From assembly GCF_004000845.1 (NCBI RefSeq), contig NZ_BIMA01000060.1:1-41713 (forward strand): 41,713 bases of DNA, given 5' to 3'. Under the pieces are notes generated by a model. The model was not told the origin of the DNA and ran no database searches. It was given only the letters and a program-made list of their open reading frames with translations. The stretch comes from Paenibacillus koleovorans NBRC 103111. Its GTDB lineage: Bacteria; Bacillota; Bacilli; Paenibacillales; NBRC-103111. The translations under genes were made by a program, and so were the position numbers. This document shows, piece by piece, positions 32,614 to 41,596 of this stretch; the first letter of the stretch is position 1, and every line of letters begins with the position of its first letter.

Positions 32614-33996
32614 TTAGAACGCGATGCGCTCCTCCAAGAACGCCTTCAGCTCGCTGATCGGCAGCCGGGTTTGCTCCATTGTATCGCGGTCGCGCACGGT
32701 CACCTTGCCGTCCGTCTCGGACTCGAAGTCGTACGTGATGCAGAACGGCGTGCCGATCTCGTCGTGGCGGCGGTACCGCTTGCCGATCGAGCCGGACTCG
32801 TCGTAGTCGACCATGAAGTGTTTGCCGAGGTCGGCGAATACCTGCTGCGCGCCTTCGGACAGCTTCTTGGACAGCGGGAACACCGCCGCCTTGTATGGCG
32901 CCAGCGCCGGGTGGAACCGCAGCACGACACGGCTGTCGTCGCCCTCCAGCTGCTGCTCCTCGTACGCGTCGATCAGGAACGCGAGCGTGACGCGGTCGGC
33001 GCCAAGCGAAGGCTCGATGCAATACGGAATGTAGCGCTCGTTATTGTCTTGGTCGATATAGTTGAAGTCTTCGCCGGAATGCTCCATATGCTGCTTCAGG
33101 TCATAGTCGGTGCGGTCCGCGATGCCCCACAGCTCGCCCCAGCCGAACGGGAATTTGTACTCGATGTCCGTCGTGGCGTTGCTGTAATGCGACAGCTCGT
33201 CGTCGGAGTGGTCGCGCAGGCGGATGCTGTCCGGCTTCACGCCGAGGGTGAGCAGCCATTGATGGCAATAGTTGCGCCAGTATTCGAACCACTTCAAGTC
33301 CTCGCCCGGCTTGCAGAAAAATTCCAGCTCCATCTGCTCGAACTCGCGCGTCCGGAACGTGAAGTTGCCCGGCGTGATCTCGTTGCGGAAGCTTTTGCCG
33401 ATCTGGCCGATCCCGAAAGGCAGCTTCTTGCGCATCGTCCGCTGCACGTTCTTGAAGTTGACGAAAATGCCTTGCGCCGTCTCCGGACGGAGATAAATCT
33501 GGTTCGTGCTCGACTCCGTCACGCCCTGGAACGTCTTGAACATCAGGTTGAACTGGCGGATGTCGGTGAAGTCCTTGCTGCCGCAGTCCGGGCAGGCGAT
33601 GTTGTGCTCGCGGATCAGGTCCATCATCTGGTCAAACGACAAACCGTCGACTACCATCTCGATGCCCTTGGCGTCCAGCGCGTTCTCGATAATTTTGTCC
33701 GCCCGATGGCGGGCTTTGCACTGCTTGCAATCGATCATCGGGTCGTTGAAGTTGCCTACGTGGCCGGAAGCCACCCAAGCTTGGGGATTCATCAAAATGG
33801 CGGCGTCCAGACCTACGTTGTAGGGCGATTCCTGGATAAACTTTTTCCACCAGGCCTTCTTGACGTTGTTCTTCAGCTCGACCCCAAGCGGGCCATAATC
33901 CCATGTGTTGGCGAGACCGCCGTATACCTCGGAGCCCGGGAAGACGAAACCTCTGTGTTTGGCCAACGCGACTACTTGATCCATTGCGACACTCAT
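32614..33996 (-). CDS. glyQS: Glycyl-tRNA synthetase, single-chain dimeric type
   Basis: A 460-residue class II synthetase that charges tRNA-Gly. [20 protein letters not shown] at the N-terminus, the zinc-binding Cys pairs in CKQCKAR and [21 protein letters not shown] (motif 2 side), [14 protein letters not shown] and [10 protein letters not shown] (motif 3 side) are all present, so this is the alpha2 type and not the two-subunit type. ATG at 33996 follows AAGGAGAGG. A T-box leader precedes it, so it is induced when tRNA-Gly is uncharged. A terminator lies directly after its stop. Confidence 0.97.
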   Translation of the reverse strand: MSVAMDQVVALAKHRGFVFPGSEVYGGLANTWDYGPLGVELKNNVKKAWWKKFIQESPYNVGLDAAILMNPQAWVASGHVGNFNDPMIDCKQCKARHRADKIIENALDAKGIEMVVDGLSFDQMMDLIREHNIACPDCGSKDFTDIRQFNLMFKTFQGVTESSTNQIYLRPETAQGIFVNFKNVQRTMRKKLPFGIGQIGKSFRNEITPGNFTFRTREFEQMELEFFCKPGEDLKWFEYWRNYCHQWLLTLGVKPDSIRLRDHSDDELSHYSNATTDIEYKFPFGWGELWGIADRTDYDLKQHMEHSGEDFNYIDQDNNERYIPYCIEPSLGADRVTLAFLIDAYEEQQLEGDDSRVVLRFHPALAPYKAAVFPLSKKLSEGAQQVFADLGKHFMVDYDESGSIGKRYRRHDEIGTPFCITYDFESETDGKVTVRDRDTMEQTRLPISELKAFLEERIAF

Positions 33997-34054
33997 TGCT
34001 AGCCTCTCCTTTTACATGGAAAATGGGTTGCTGTCGCCGACCGCTCGGACGCAA

Positions 34055-34325
34055 GACGCAAAAAAAGCCCGCATCCACTAAGCATGATCGACATGCCTAG
34101 GGACGGGAGCTTCTCACCCGCGGTTCCACCCTAGTTGACGCCCGTACGAATCCGCCTCATGCAGCAGGCCGAATGGCCGGTACGTCCACCTTGTTCGTTT
34201 TACAGCTCCAGGCCGCCTTTTCCCCGAACGCTCGCCCCGGGCTTTCACCGTCCCCGGATCGCTATGCAGCAAGGTCGCAACAGGTACTATTCACCCTTCA
34301 CAGCCGTACATCATTCAGTTGTGCC
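34055..34325 (-). promoter_or_regulatory. T-box riboswitch leader (glycine)
   Basis: On the minus strand GGGTGGAACCGCGGGTG (34118-34134) is the conserved T-box element that pairs with the tRNA end. Upstream is a stem-I region with AGTA and GGTGAAAGCCC stretches, and downstream a GC-rich helix ending in GGGCTTTTTTTGCG (34059-34078) as terminator. Glycine specificity is inferred from the gene it precedes; I did not assign the specifier codon firmly. Confidence 0.93.
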
Positions 34326-34327
34326 CT

Positions 34328-34356
34328 ATTGTACAGAAATTTACGGTAAAAAGCAA
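34328..34356 (-). promoter_or_regulatory. Promoter of the T-box/glycyl-tRNA synthetase unit
   Basis: TTGCTT (34356-34351) and TACAAT (34333-34328) on the minus strand, 17-bp spacing, directly before the T-box leader. Confidence 0.6.
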
Positions 34357-34377
34357 TGTGCGCGCGTCAAGATGGGC

Positions 34378-35040
34378 TTAGCGGAGATTTTGCCAATGCG
34401 TCCACAGCTCCGGCGGATTCAGCTCGTACACCTCCTGCTCGCGGTACATGAACTGGTGCATGATGAACTCGCGGCGCAGGGTGGCGAAATCGTCGTGGAA
34501 GCCTTTGATAAACAGGTTGATCTCCTTCTCCGTGTACTTGCGCCCTCGCTCCAACTGCGACACCATATGCTCCAGCACGATCAGCTTCTTCTTGAGCTGG
34601 GCCGGGATATGCTTGAGCCTGCCTTCGGCGGTGATGAAATTGCGCAGCACGGACTGCTCGAGCCTGGATTGCTGATCTTGATCTTGATCTCGGTCTAGTG
34701 AGGCTGCAGGCTGGTCGGATTGGCGGGCAGTGGCCTTATTGTTGTCCATGGCGATCGGGTTGTCTCCTTTCTTGTAGATCCTATCCGTCAGCGCGGTGGC
34801 GTGGGCCTTCAGAAAGTAATGGTTCAGCGAAAAATAAATCGTGTTCTTGTCGCGCCGCTCATGGATCAAACTCACCTCCCGCAGCTTAGCCGCGTGGTGG
34901 GTGATCGTCGCCGTCGAGAGGCACAGCTTCTCGGCCAGCGCCTGACCGTTCCATTCTCCATCGGCCAGCAGCAGCAGCATGCGAACGCGGGTCGGGTCGG
35001 CCAGCGCCTTGTGGTAGTTGACGATTTTATCTAATTGCAT
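34378..35040 (-). CDS. ArsR-type regulator with C-terminal DUF2087 domain
   Basis: A 220-residue protein. Residues about 1-85 are a winged helix of the ArsR type (ALADPTRVRMLLLLADGEW, STATITHHAAKLREVSLI). After a polar, Asp/Gln-rich linker comes a DUF2087 domain (RNFITAEGRLKHIPAQLKKK and KEINLFIKGFHDDFATLRRE), a module often fused to such regulators, whose role is unknown. The ATG at 35040 is preferred over that at 35064 because AAAGAGGTG lies between. A promoter with an overlapping palindrome lies just upstream, so it probably represses itself; no metal-binding Cys pair is seen. Confidence 0.9.
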   Translation of the reverse strand: MQLDKIVNYHKALADPTRVRMLLLLADGEWNGQALAEKLCLSTATITHHAAKLREVSLIHERRDKNTIYFSLNHYFLKAHATALTDRIYKKGDNPIAMDNNKATARQSDQPAASLDRDQDQDQQSRLEQSVLRNFITAEGRLKHIPAQLKKKLIVLEHMVSQLERGRKYTEKEINLFIKGFHDDFATLRREFIMHQFMYREQEVYELNPPELWTHWQNLR

Positions 35041-35065
35041 GGGCTTCGGCACCTCTTTAAACATT

Positions 35066-35079
35066 TATCTAATTAGATA
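35066..35079. promoter_or_regulatory. Perfect 14-bp palindrome, probable ArsR-type operator
   Basis: TATCTAATTAGATA, fully symmetric, overlaps the -10 box of the ArsR-DUF2087 gene. The position fits self-repression. Confidence 0.65.
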
Positions 35080-35105
35080 GTAATCAAATTTATTGTGGGT
35101 GTCAA
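35077..35105 (-). promoter_or_regulatory. Promoter of the ArsR-DUF2087 gene
   Basis: Perfect TTGACA (35105-35100) and TACTAT (35082-35077) on the minus strand, 17-bp spacing. The -10 touches the palindrome. The remaining gap to 35301 shows nothing recognisable. Confidence 0.6.
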
Positions 35106-35301
35106 CAGGCTACTCGCCCAGGTTCGCGAGACGCTCCGTGCTGCGGCGCTTCCGATATAGCATTTTCCCTGCCTCAGCCACCGATCCGCCTAATATCGAC
35201 CGCCAGCATGAACAAACCTCCGATGCCGGTAGTCATCAGCCGAACTGTTACTCGAAACGGACTAATTGTGCTGGAATCGACGGTGGCGCGGAAACGCAAA
35301 A

Positions 35302-35329
35302 AAGAGCCCGCCAAGTCCGGCGGACTCTT
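35302..35329 (-). terminator. Terminator after the small basic protein gene
   Basis: On the minus strand AAGAG-T-CCGCC pairs with GGCGG-G-CTCTT and is followed by TTTTGCG; the T-G wobble shows the minus strand is the transcribed one. Confidence 0.8.
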
Positions 35330-35357
35330 ATGTATGCTGTTGCAAAGGCGCCGCGTG

Positions 35358-35555
35358 TTACGAGCTGCCCATCTTGCGACGCATGCTGTTCGGCTTGTTG
35401 ACGTTCTGGCTCTGGTTCTTCATAGCCGGCCCGTTGTTGAACCCCGACTTCTGATGGGATGCCCCGCCGCCCTGCTGCGCCTGCTTCTTCTGCGCCAGCA
35501 TCGCTTTGGCCGCTTCCGCCAGCGACTTCTTCTTCGGTTCTTGCGATTCCGTCAT
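35358..35555 (-). CDS. Small basic protein of unknown function
   Basis: A 65-residue polar, basic protein, rich in Lys, Gln, Asn and Ser, with a short Ala/Lys helix (SLAEAAKAMLAQKKQAQQ) and a Gly/Asn-rich tail ending NSMRRKMGSS. I do not recognise a family with certainty; small proteins of this look are common in Paenibacillus. ATG at 35555 follows GAGGTGAG, and a terminator follows, so it is a real short transcription unit. Confidence 0.65.
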   Translation of the reverse strand: MTESQEPKKKSLAEAAKAMLAQKKQAQQGGGASHQKSGFNNGPAMKNQSQNVNKPNSMRRKMGSS

Positions 35556-35684
35556 TGATCTCACCTCGCTTAAGGATGTACGGATGGGAATGGTGCTCTT
35601 GTCCTTCCACTGTATCGCGAATCGGCAGCGAAAACAAGTGCGTAAATCGTTATGTCCAAACGTTCGCCTGCCGAAATCGCTCCG

Positions 35685-35713
35685 TTGCGGCCTGTACTTC
35701 GATTTGCGATAAT
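35685..35713 (+). promoter_or_regulatory. Promoter of the lactonase gene
   Basis: TTGCGG (35685-35690) and GATAAT (35708-35713), 17-bp spacing, about 40 bases before the start. Confidence 0.55.
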
Positions 35714-35753
35714 GGCTGTAGCATGAGCTCTACATACGGAGGAGGAACCCCCT

Positions 35754-36836
35754 TTGAATACCAACCCTAACACCCGCACATATGCCTACATCGGCTCTTA
35801 CGCGGAAGCCGGCACACCGGGCTTGTACGCTTGCGGCTACAACACGGAAACCGGTGAGCTGACGCTGATCGACCAGACGGACATCCTGCAAAATCCAACC
35901 TTCCTCGCAATCGACGCACCGGCTAAAAGGCTCTACGCCATCACCGAGGAAGCGGACGCGACCGGCCAACGAGTCGGGGCGGCTGCGGCGTTCTCCATCG
36001 ACGAAGAGAGCGGGCGGTTCACGCTGCTGAACAAGGCGGTGACGGTGGCGTCGCCGACTTGCCACATTGCGCTCGACGGCACGCGCCGCCATCTGATGGT
36101 CGCCAGCTACCGCGGCGGGATGATCGGTCTGTCAGCCGTGGAGCCGGACGGGCGTGTCGGCGCGTCGTCCGACGTGCGCCAGCATGCCGGAGGCAGCGTC
36201 CGCCCCGTGCAAAATCAACCCCACCCGCACTCCGTGTTCCCGGATCCGGCGGACCGCTATGCCCTCGTGCCCGATCTCGGGCTGGACCGCATTCTCGTCT
36301 ACAAGCTCGATCTGGCGAACGGCAAGCTGCTTCCGCATAGCGAAGCATACCTGGAGCCCGGCGCAGGGCCGCGGCATTTTGCCTACCATCCCTCGCAGCG
36401 ATATGGCTACGTGATCAACGAGCTCGATTCGACTGTGGCGGCATTCGCCTACGACGGGGAGGCGGGCACGCTCCGCAAGCTGCAAACGGTGTCCACGCTG
36501 CCGGACGGCTACGAGGGCTCCAGCGCCTGCGCGGACATTCACATCTCGGCGGATGGCCGCTACCTGTACGGCTCGAATCGAGGCCACGACAGCATCGTCG
36601 TTTATCGGATCGATGAGTCCGCAGGAACGCTAACGCTCGTAGAGCATACATCCACACGCGGCGGACATCCCCGCAACTTCGCGCTGTCGCCGGACGGACG
36701 TTTCCTGCTGGCCGCCAACCGCGACGGCAACAATGTAGTGACCTTCGCCCGCGACGCCGAGACCGGCCGCCTGCAGCCGACCGGCCACGAGTTGAAGCTG
36801 TCCAAGCCAGTATGCGTTAAGTTTCTGACCGTGTAG
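35754..36836 (+). CDS. Lactonase family beta-propeller protein (6-phosphogluconolactonase-like)
   Basis: A 360-residue seven-bladed beta-propeller of the lactonase family (Pgl/YkgB-like). Typical stretches are YAYIGSYAEAG at the N-terminus, NQPHPHSVFPDP with the conserved His, PGAGPRHFAYHPSQRYGYVI, ADIHISADGRYLYGSNRGHD and HPRNFALSPDGRFLLAAN. Members hydrolyse 6-phosphogluconolactone in the pentose phosphate pathway or other lactones; the substrate here is not proven. The TTG start at 35754 is supported by GGAGGAGG about ten bases upstream and by the match to the family N-terminus. No signal peptide is seen, so it is cytoplasmic. Confidence 0.9.
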   Translation: MNTNPNTRTYAYIGSYAEAGTPGLYACGYNTETGELTLIDQTDILQNPTFLAIDAPAKRLYAITEEADATGQRVGAAAAFSIDEESGRFTLLNKAVTVASPTCHIALDGTRRHLMVASYRGGMIGLSAVEPDGRVGASSDVRQHAGGSVRPVQNQPHPHSVFPDPADRYALVPDLGLDRILVYKLDLANGKLLPHSEAYLEPGAGPRHFAYHPSQRYGYVINELDSTVAAFAYDGEAGTLRKLQTVSTLPDGYEGSSACADIHISADGRYLYGSNRGHDSIVVYRIDESAGTLTLVEHTSTRGGHPRNFALSPDGRFLLAANRDGNNVVTFARDAETGRLQPTGHELKLSKPVCVKFLTV

Positions 36837-36968
36837 CCGCTATCAGCCAATGAGATGGCAAGCGAGCTGACAGATCGCATGTTTTTATAATAGACGGGGT
36901 AAAACCGAGCCGATATAATGAAGGTAGATTCGTATGGAAAAAACTTGATGCTCGAGGTGTCGCTCGGA

Positions 36969-37739
36969 ATGAAGGTTCTTATTATCGAAGACGATCCAAT
37001 TTTCGGGGATATGCTGAGCATGTATTTGGTCGAGGAGCAATTCGAGGTGCTGCGGGTCGACACCGGACAAGCCGGTCTGAACGAGCTCCAGCAGCTCCGA
37101 CCGGACATGATTCTGCTCGATCTGGTGCTGCCCGATACGGACGGCATGAAGCTGTGCGCCGTCATTCGCGAGCTGTCGAACGTCCCGGTGATCATCATCT
37201 CGATGAACGCGGATGTCAGCCGCCGCATCCAAGCGTTGACGGCCGGCGCCGACGATTACATGTGCAAGCCGTTCAGCATGCAGGAGCTCAAAGCCCGGAT
37301 GCTGGCCATCGGCCGGCGCGCCCATATCGCCCCGCTGGCCTTCGCCCAGACGGCCTCCGCCCTATCGCCTGCGCCGACACCCGCACCGCAATCGCCATTG
37401 CCTTCAGCTCTGCCTCCGGCCGTTACTGCGGCCTCGCCGCTGCAGTCTGCGGAGCGCATCCGACTAGACTTGGAGCGCCGCTCGGTTTACATCCGCGAAG
37501 AGCTCGTGGAGACTACGTTCTCCGAGTTCGAGATCATGAAGCTGTTCTACCAGCATCCTGGCAAGGTATTCAGCCGCGACGACCTGATCAACTCCATTCG
37601 GGGCATCGACTCCTACGTAAATGAGCGGTCGATCGACGTGCATGTCACGAACCTGCGCAAAAAAGTGGAAGACAATCCGAAACAACCCCGCCATATCAAA
37701 ACGGTATGGGGGATCGGCTATAAATTTATGTATCCGTAA
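36969..37739 (+). CDS. OmpR/PhoB-family response regulator with Pro/Ala-rich linker
   Basis: A 256-residue regulator. Residues 1-115 are a receiver with EDD near the N-terminus, Asp51 (MILLDLVLPDTDG) as phosphate acceptor and the Lys in MCKPF. A 40-50-residue linker rich in Pro, Ala and Ser (about 118-162), unusually long for the family, leads to a winged-helix DNA-binding domain with VNERSIDVHVTNLRKKVED and TVWGIGYKF. The ATG at 36969 has GAGGTGT upstream and a family-like first strand MKVLIIEDDP; the frame is open to 36918. No histidine kinase gene is beside it, so it is an orphan here. Confidence 0.92.
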   Translation: MKVLIIEDDPIFGDMLSMYLVEEQFEVLRVDTGQAGLNELQQLRPDMILLDLVLPDTDGMKLCAVIRELSNVPVIIISMNADVSRRIQALTAGADDYMCKPFSMQELKARMLAIGRRAHIAPLAFAQTASALSPAPTPAPQSPLPSALPPAVTAASPLQSAERIRLDLERRSVYIREELVETTFSEFEIMKLFYQHPGKVFSRDDLINSIRGIDSYVNERSIDVHVTNLRKKVEDNPKQPRHIKTVWGIGYKFMYP

Positions 37740-37745
37740 TAGCAG

Positions 37746-37795
37746 AGAAGCCTTCGTCCCGACCACGTGATTCACGTGATCTGGCGAAGGCTTCT
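37746..37795. terminator. Terminator between response regulator and pseudouridine synthase genes
   Basis: AGAAGCCTTCG pairs with CGAAGGCTTCT; an inner CACGTGA/TTCACGTG hairpin lies in the loop. It serves two convergent genes. Confidence 0.85.
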
Positions 37796-37805
37796 TTGGC
37801 GGCGA

Positions 37806-39116
37806 TTATTGCGGCGCGTCCTTGAAGGGCCGCATCAGCGGTTTGGGGATCGCGGTCTCGAACCGCATCGCCTTGCCGGTCGTCGGATGGGTGAAGGCGA
37901 GCACCCGCGCATGCAGCCCCAGCCGGCCGATGGAGGCGCTGCGCGCTCCGTACTTCTTGTCGCCGACGATCGGATGGCCGATGTCCTCCATATGAACGCG
38001 GATCTGGTTTTTGCGTCCGGTCTCGAGCGTCACGTCCAGCAGGGTGAACTGCTTGTTCGAGAGCCGCACCTTGTAATGCGTCACGGCGTGCTGGCCGTCG
38101 TTCGGCGTCGGGCTGGAGTACATTTTCAGCGTTTTGCTTTCCTTGAGCCAGGAGCTGATCGTGCCTTCCGGCTTCTTGACCAAACCTTCGACAAGCGCCG
38201 TGTACGTCCGCTCCTTCACGATCGTCTTCCAGTTGTCCTGCAGCTGCTGCTGGATGCTCTCGCTCTTCGCAAAAAGCATGACGCCGGACGTGTCCCGGTC
38301 GAGCCGGTGTACGATAAATATACGGGCGTTTGGGTCTTGGCGGCGCACATGCGCCGTCAGTTGGCGGTACGCCGTCACTTCCTTCTCCTGCTCCGTGGCG
38401 ATCGACAGCAGGCCTGCTTCTTTCTGCACGACGAGCAGGTCGCGGTCCTCGTGCAGAATCTTCAGCCCGACGAGCGGCGCCTCTTCGGGTGCCGCTTTGC
38501 CCGCGCTGACGGCAACCGTATGCCCGGGAAGCAGCTCGTAGTTGTAGGCCGTGACAGCCCGGCCGTTCACGCTCACTTGGCCGCGCGCGAGCATCGCCTT
38601 CACGCTGTTGCGGCCCTCGCCCTTCAGCGCCTGCAGCAGGAACGCGAGCAGCTCGCCCGGCGCCTGCACCGTGTAGCGCTTCGCCGGCGCCGACGGCGTT
38701 CGGCCGCGGCCTGGCGGGCGGCCAGCGGGGCGGGCTCCGGCTGGAGCGGTCCCACCGCGTGTGCCGGCACCTGCCGGAGCGGCCCTGCCCTGCGTGCGGG
38801 CCGCCGCGGCCCCGCCGCTAGCGCTTGCCCGCGCAGCGCCACCGCCGCTGTTGCGGCTGCCCGTCCGCGCTGCGCCTCGCTCGGAGCGCTCCGGACGCGG
38901 ACGCGTGCTGTACTCCTCCACCGGCTGCCGGGTTGCCCCGGTCCGCGGTGCGCCTCGACCGGCTGATTTCCCTGCAGCAGGTGACGCGTCCGCTTGCCGG
39001 TCGCGGCTTCTAGCCGGACGACCGCCGGTAGCGCTGCCGGAGCTGCCCGCTGCTCTCGGTTGGCCTGATCTCGGTTCGCTTGATCTCGGTTGGCCTGATT
39101 TCGTCTGCTTACGCAT
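37806..39116 (-). CDS. RluA-family pseudouridine synthase with long disordered N-terminus
   Basis: A 436-residue protein. Residues 1 to about 147 are low-complexity, rich in Arg, Gly, Ala, Pro and Ser with repeated Arg-Gly pairs. Then follow an S4-like RNA-binding domain (SVKAMLARGQVSVNGRAV) and the RluA catalytic domain with HRLDRDTSGVMLFAKS, Asp273 being catalytic, ETGRKNQIRVH and GDKKYG. It isomerises uridine in rRNA or tRNA. RluA enzymes are usually about 300 residues; the extra N-terminus is a probable RNA-binding tail. ATG at 39116 overlaps the end of the oxidoreductase gene by 8 bases and has GGAGGG at good spacing; an ATG at 39122 is possible. Confidence 0.88.
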   Translation of the reverse strand: MRKQTKSGQPRSSEPRSGQPRAAGSSGSATGGRPARSRDRQADASPAAGKSAGRGAPRTGATRQPVEEYSTRPRPERSERGAARTGSRNSGGGAARASASGGAAAARTQGRAAPAGAGTRGGTAPAGARPAGRPPGRGRTPSAPAKRYTVQAPGELLAFLLQALKGEGRNSVKAMLARGQVSVNGRAVTAYNYELLPGHTVAVSAGKAAPEEAPLVGLKILHEDRDLLVVQKEAGLLSIATEQEKEVTAYRQLTAHVRRQDPNARIFIVHRLDRDTSGVMLFAKSESIQQQLQDNWKTIVKERTYTALVEGLVKKPEGTISSWLKESKTLKMYSSPTPNDGQHAVTHYKVRLSNKQFTLLDVTLETGRKNQIRVHMEDIGHPIVGDKKYGARSASIGRLGLHARVLAFTHPTTGKAMRFETAIPKPLMRPFKDAPQ

Positions 39117-40125
39117 GTCCATTCTCCCTCCGCTGGCGCGTGGCATCCGCCGGGAAGACGAGCCCGATCTGCTCCCGCGCTTCGTCCAGCAGCTCCATGA
39201 CGGTCTGCGCCCGAGCATGCGTGTTCACCTCGGACTCCGCACGACCTTCCCTGACCAGCTGTACGAACTCCCGCACTTCATACTGCATCGTCACCGGCGA
39301 CTGCGGAACGGTCACATCCTCTACCGTTCCGTTCCGGTACATAATCTCGACCTTTTTCGGCTGGCTGACGCCTTGGACGAGCATCGTCGCATTCTCCCCT
39401 TGAATTTCCACCGGCAAATTAGAATCCGTTATTTTCGAATACATCAGCACCGCTTCCATCCCGTCGTACTTGAGCAGCATGCTGCCGGCCCCGTCCACGC
39501 CCGAATCCAGCATAAACGCTTCCGCCTGGATGCGCTGAGGCTTGCCGAACAGGTTGATCGCCGGATAGATGCAATAGACGCCCAAGTCCATCAGCGCTCC
39601 GTTCGAAAATTGAGGGTCGAAAGCGTTCAACACAACGCCTTGCTTGTATGCGTCGTAGCGGGATGAGTACTTGCAGAAGCTGGCGAAATAACGGCGCACC
39701 GGACCCAGCTTATGCAGATTGTCGCGGATCGCCTGAAAATTCGGGATCAGCGTCGTCTTCATCGCTTCCATCAGCACGACGCCGTTGCGCTGGGCGGCCG
39801 CCAGCATAGCCTCTACTTCCTCAGCATGGGAGGCAAAAGGTTTTTCGCACAGCACATGTTTGCCGCCGTCCATACAAACGATTGACTGCGACGCGTGCAG
39901 CGACGTCGGGCTCGCTATGTACACCGCATCGAATTGGTCGCTCTCGGCAAATTGCCGCAAATCCGTGTATCGATAAGGGATGTCGTACTTGGAGCCGAAC
40001 TCGGCGGCCCGATCCTCCGTACGGGAGTACAAGCCGGTTACCGTCACTTCGCCATCCAGCTCCCGGACCGCCTTGAGAAACTCCTCCGTTATGAAATTCG
40101 TTCCAATGATGCCGAATCTGATCAT
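39109..40125 (-). CDS. Gfo/Idh/MocA-family oxidoreductase
   Basis: A 338-residue NAD(P)-dependent oxidoreductase. The N-terminal Rossmann fold starts MIRFGIIGTNFI; VYIASPTSLHA and the family motif CEKPFA with the catalytic-region Lys follow; the C-terminal domain carries ALMDLGVYCIYPAINLFG. The family acts on sugars, inositols, dihydrodiols or bile pigments; the substrate is not visible. ATG at 40125 follows AAAGGA. Its last codons overlap the start of the pseudouridine synthase gene, so the two are one operon although they have no clear shared function. Confidence 0.9.
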   Translation of the reverse strand: MIRFGIIGTNFITEEFLKAVRELDGEVTVTGLYSRTEDRAAEFGSKYDIPYRYTDLRQFAESDQFDAVYIASPTSLHASQSIVCMDGGKHVLCEKPFASHAEEVEAMLAAAQRNGVVLMEAMKTTLIPNFQAIRDNLHKLGPVRRYFASFCKYSSRYDAYKQGVVLNAFDPQFSNGALMDLGVYCIYPAINLFGKPQRIQAEAFMLDSGVDGAGSMLLKYDGMEAVLMYSKITDSNLPVEIQGENATMLVQGVSQPKKVEIMYRNGTVEDVTVPQSPVTMQYEVREFVQLVREGRAESEVNTHARAQTVMELLDEAREQIGLVFPADATRQRRENGHA

Positions 40126-40154
40126 GCATATTTTCCTTTCCCTAATATGGATTC

Positions 40155-40183
40155 ATTGTACCCCCTAAACGATCCGGGCTCAA
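40155..40183 (-). promoter_or_regulatory. Promoter of the oxidoreductase-pseudouridine synthase operon
   Basis: TTGAGC (40183-40178) and TACAAT (40160-40155) on the minus strand, 17-bp spacing, 30 bases before the start. Confidence 0.6.
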
Positions 40184-40296
40184 GCCAGTCCGCCGATGTC
40201 CTCTCTTGCTGATGAAACATTAGAGAGTAGAATTTCGTCTATTGGGGTAATAGTAACCATACCTGCACACCGCTGGGAAGAAACGGAGGAGCTGCC

Positions 40297-41580
40297 ATGG
40301 ACCGCATCCATCAAAAAAAACCTTTGCATCAGCCCTTATTCGCCTCTATGCGTTGGCTTACGCTGGCGCTCTTGATTGTGGTCACGATACTGTCCGGCTG
40401 CAAAAGCTCAACGCCGGAATCCTCGGACGCCACCGTGACGCCGACGATGTCGGGCTCGCCGTCCTCGTCGGCCACGCCTGCGGGCAGCGCAACCCCGGGC
40501 AGCGGCGGCACGGCTTCTCCGTCGCCAGGCTCCGGCGGGTCCGTTCCCGGCGGCTCGTCGCCGCTCGACAACACGACCGGCCGCGTAACCGCGGTGCGGC
40601 TCATCGATCCGCAGGCCGGCTGGACCGGCGGCGACGGCTGGATCTCGCGTACGGAGGACGGCGGCAAGAGCTGGACGAAGCAGTATCAGGGCAAGGGTAT
40701 CGTGCAGCAAATATTCGCGCTGAACGGGAAAAGCGCCTGGGCGGTCATCAGCCCCGACGCGGCCAAGCCCGATCAGCGCCAGCTGCTGCACACCGCCGAC
40801 GGCGGCAAAGTCTGGTCGGCCGTCGGACCGATGCCGAATGCCGCTTTCCTGCACTTCGTCTCCGAGTCGGAGGCGTTCAGCGGCAATGCGCATTCGACGG
40901 ACGGCGGCAAAACTTGGACCACCCTGAAGGTGCCGGGCGGCATCGCCGGCGACGCCAACTTCCATGACAAAGCGAACGGCTGGGCTGCGGTCAACGGCGC
41001 CAACACGATCGAAGTGCATCGCACCGTCGACGGCGGCGCCACTTGGGAAAAGGTGCTGTCCCGTGCGACCTCGGTGCCGCTCACCGGCGCGGTCATCCGT
41101 TCCGCCGGAAAGGGCGACGCCTGGGTCGAGGCGGTCGGCGAATCCGGCATGAGCCAGACGTCGTACTCGCTGTTCCACACGACGGACGGCGGCAAAAGCT
41201 GGCAGCCGGTGCTGGCCAACTCCACAGCCGGTGGCGGTCCTGCGCCTGGTTTCCCGATGGACTACTACGGCGGGCCGCAGAACAACGGCGCCAAACCCGG
41301 GCCGCTCTATGTCGTCGATCCGCAGACAGCGTTCCTCGCCGGCTATTGCCCGGCCTGCGACAAGCCGAACTCGATCGGCTGGACGAAGGATGCAGGCAAG
41401 ACGTGGGTGAACGGCAAAACCGAGATCGGCGGTTTCGTAGGTTCACTGCTTGCCATGGCCGACGCGAACAAAGGCTGGTGGATCGGCACCGACCTGACCG
41501 AGCCGTCCGTTATGTACACAACCGCCGACGGCGGCGCGAGCTGGACGAAGGTGTTCACCTTCGACAAGCCGAAGCAGTAG
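40297..41580 (+). CDS. Lipoprotein with seven Asp-box repeats (Ycf48/Hcf136-like beta-propeller)
   Basis: A 427-residue lipoprotein. Basic N-terminus, membrane segment and lipobox TILSGC give Cys35 as lipidation site; a Ser/Gly/Pro/Thr linker follows to about residue 92. The rest has seven Asp-box motifs: RTEDGGKSW, HTADGGKVW, STDGGKTW, RTVDGGATW, HTTDGGKSW, TKDAGKTW and TTADGGASW. One per blade fits a seven-bladed propeller like Ycf48/Hcf136 or sialidase-type folds. Sialidase catalytic residues are not recognised; a binding or scaffold role outside the membrane is more likely. ATG at 40297 follows GGAGG. It stands alone on the plus strand. Confidence 0.85.
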   Translation: MDRIHQKKPLHQPLFASMRWLTLALLIVVTILSGCKSSTPESSDATVTPTMSGSPSSSATPAGSATPGSGGTASPSPGSGGSVPGGSSPLDNTTGRVTAVRLIDPQAGWTGGDGWISRTEDGGKSWTKQYQGKGIVQQIFALNGKSAWAVISPDAAKPDQRQLLHTADGGKVWSAVGPMPNAAFLHFVSESEAFSGNAHSTDGGKTWTTLKVPGGIAGDANFHDKANGWAAVNGANTIEVHRTVDGGATWEKVLSRATSVPLTGAVIRSAGKGDAWVEAVGESGMSQTSYSLFHTTDGGKSWQPVLANSTAGGGPAPGFPMDYYGGPQNNGAKPGPLYVVDPQTAFLAGYCPACDKPNSIGWTKDAGKTWVNGKTEIGGFVGSLLAMADANKGWWIGTDLTEPSVMYTTADGGASWTKVFTFDKPKQ

Positions 41581-41596
41581 CTGCGGCTGAAGAGGG

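Noticed and set aside
36887-36919. Two TATAAT sequences before the OmpR-type regulator as promoters
   Set aside because: Neither has a -35 box at a usual distance, so they were not listed as promoters.
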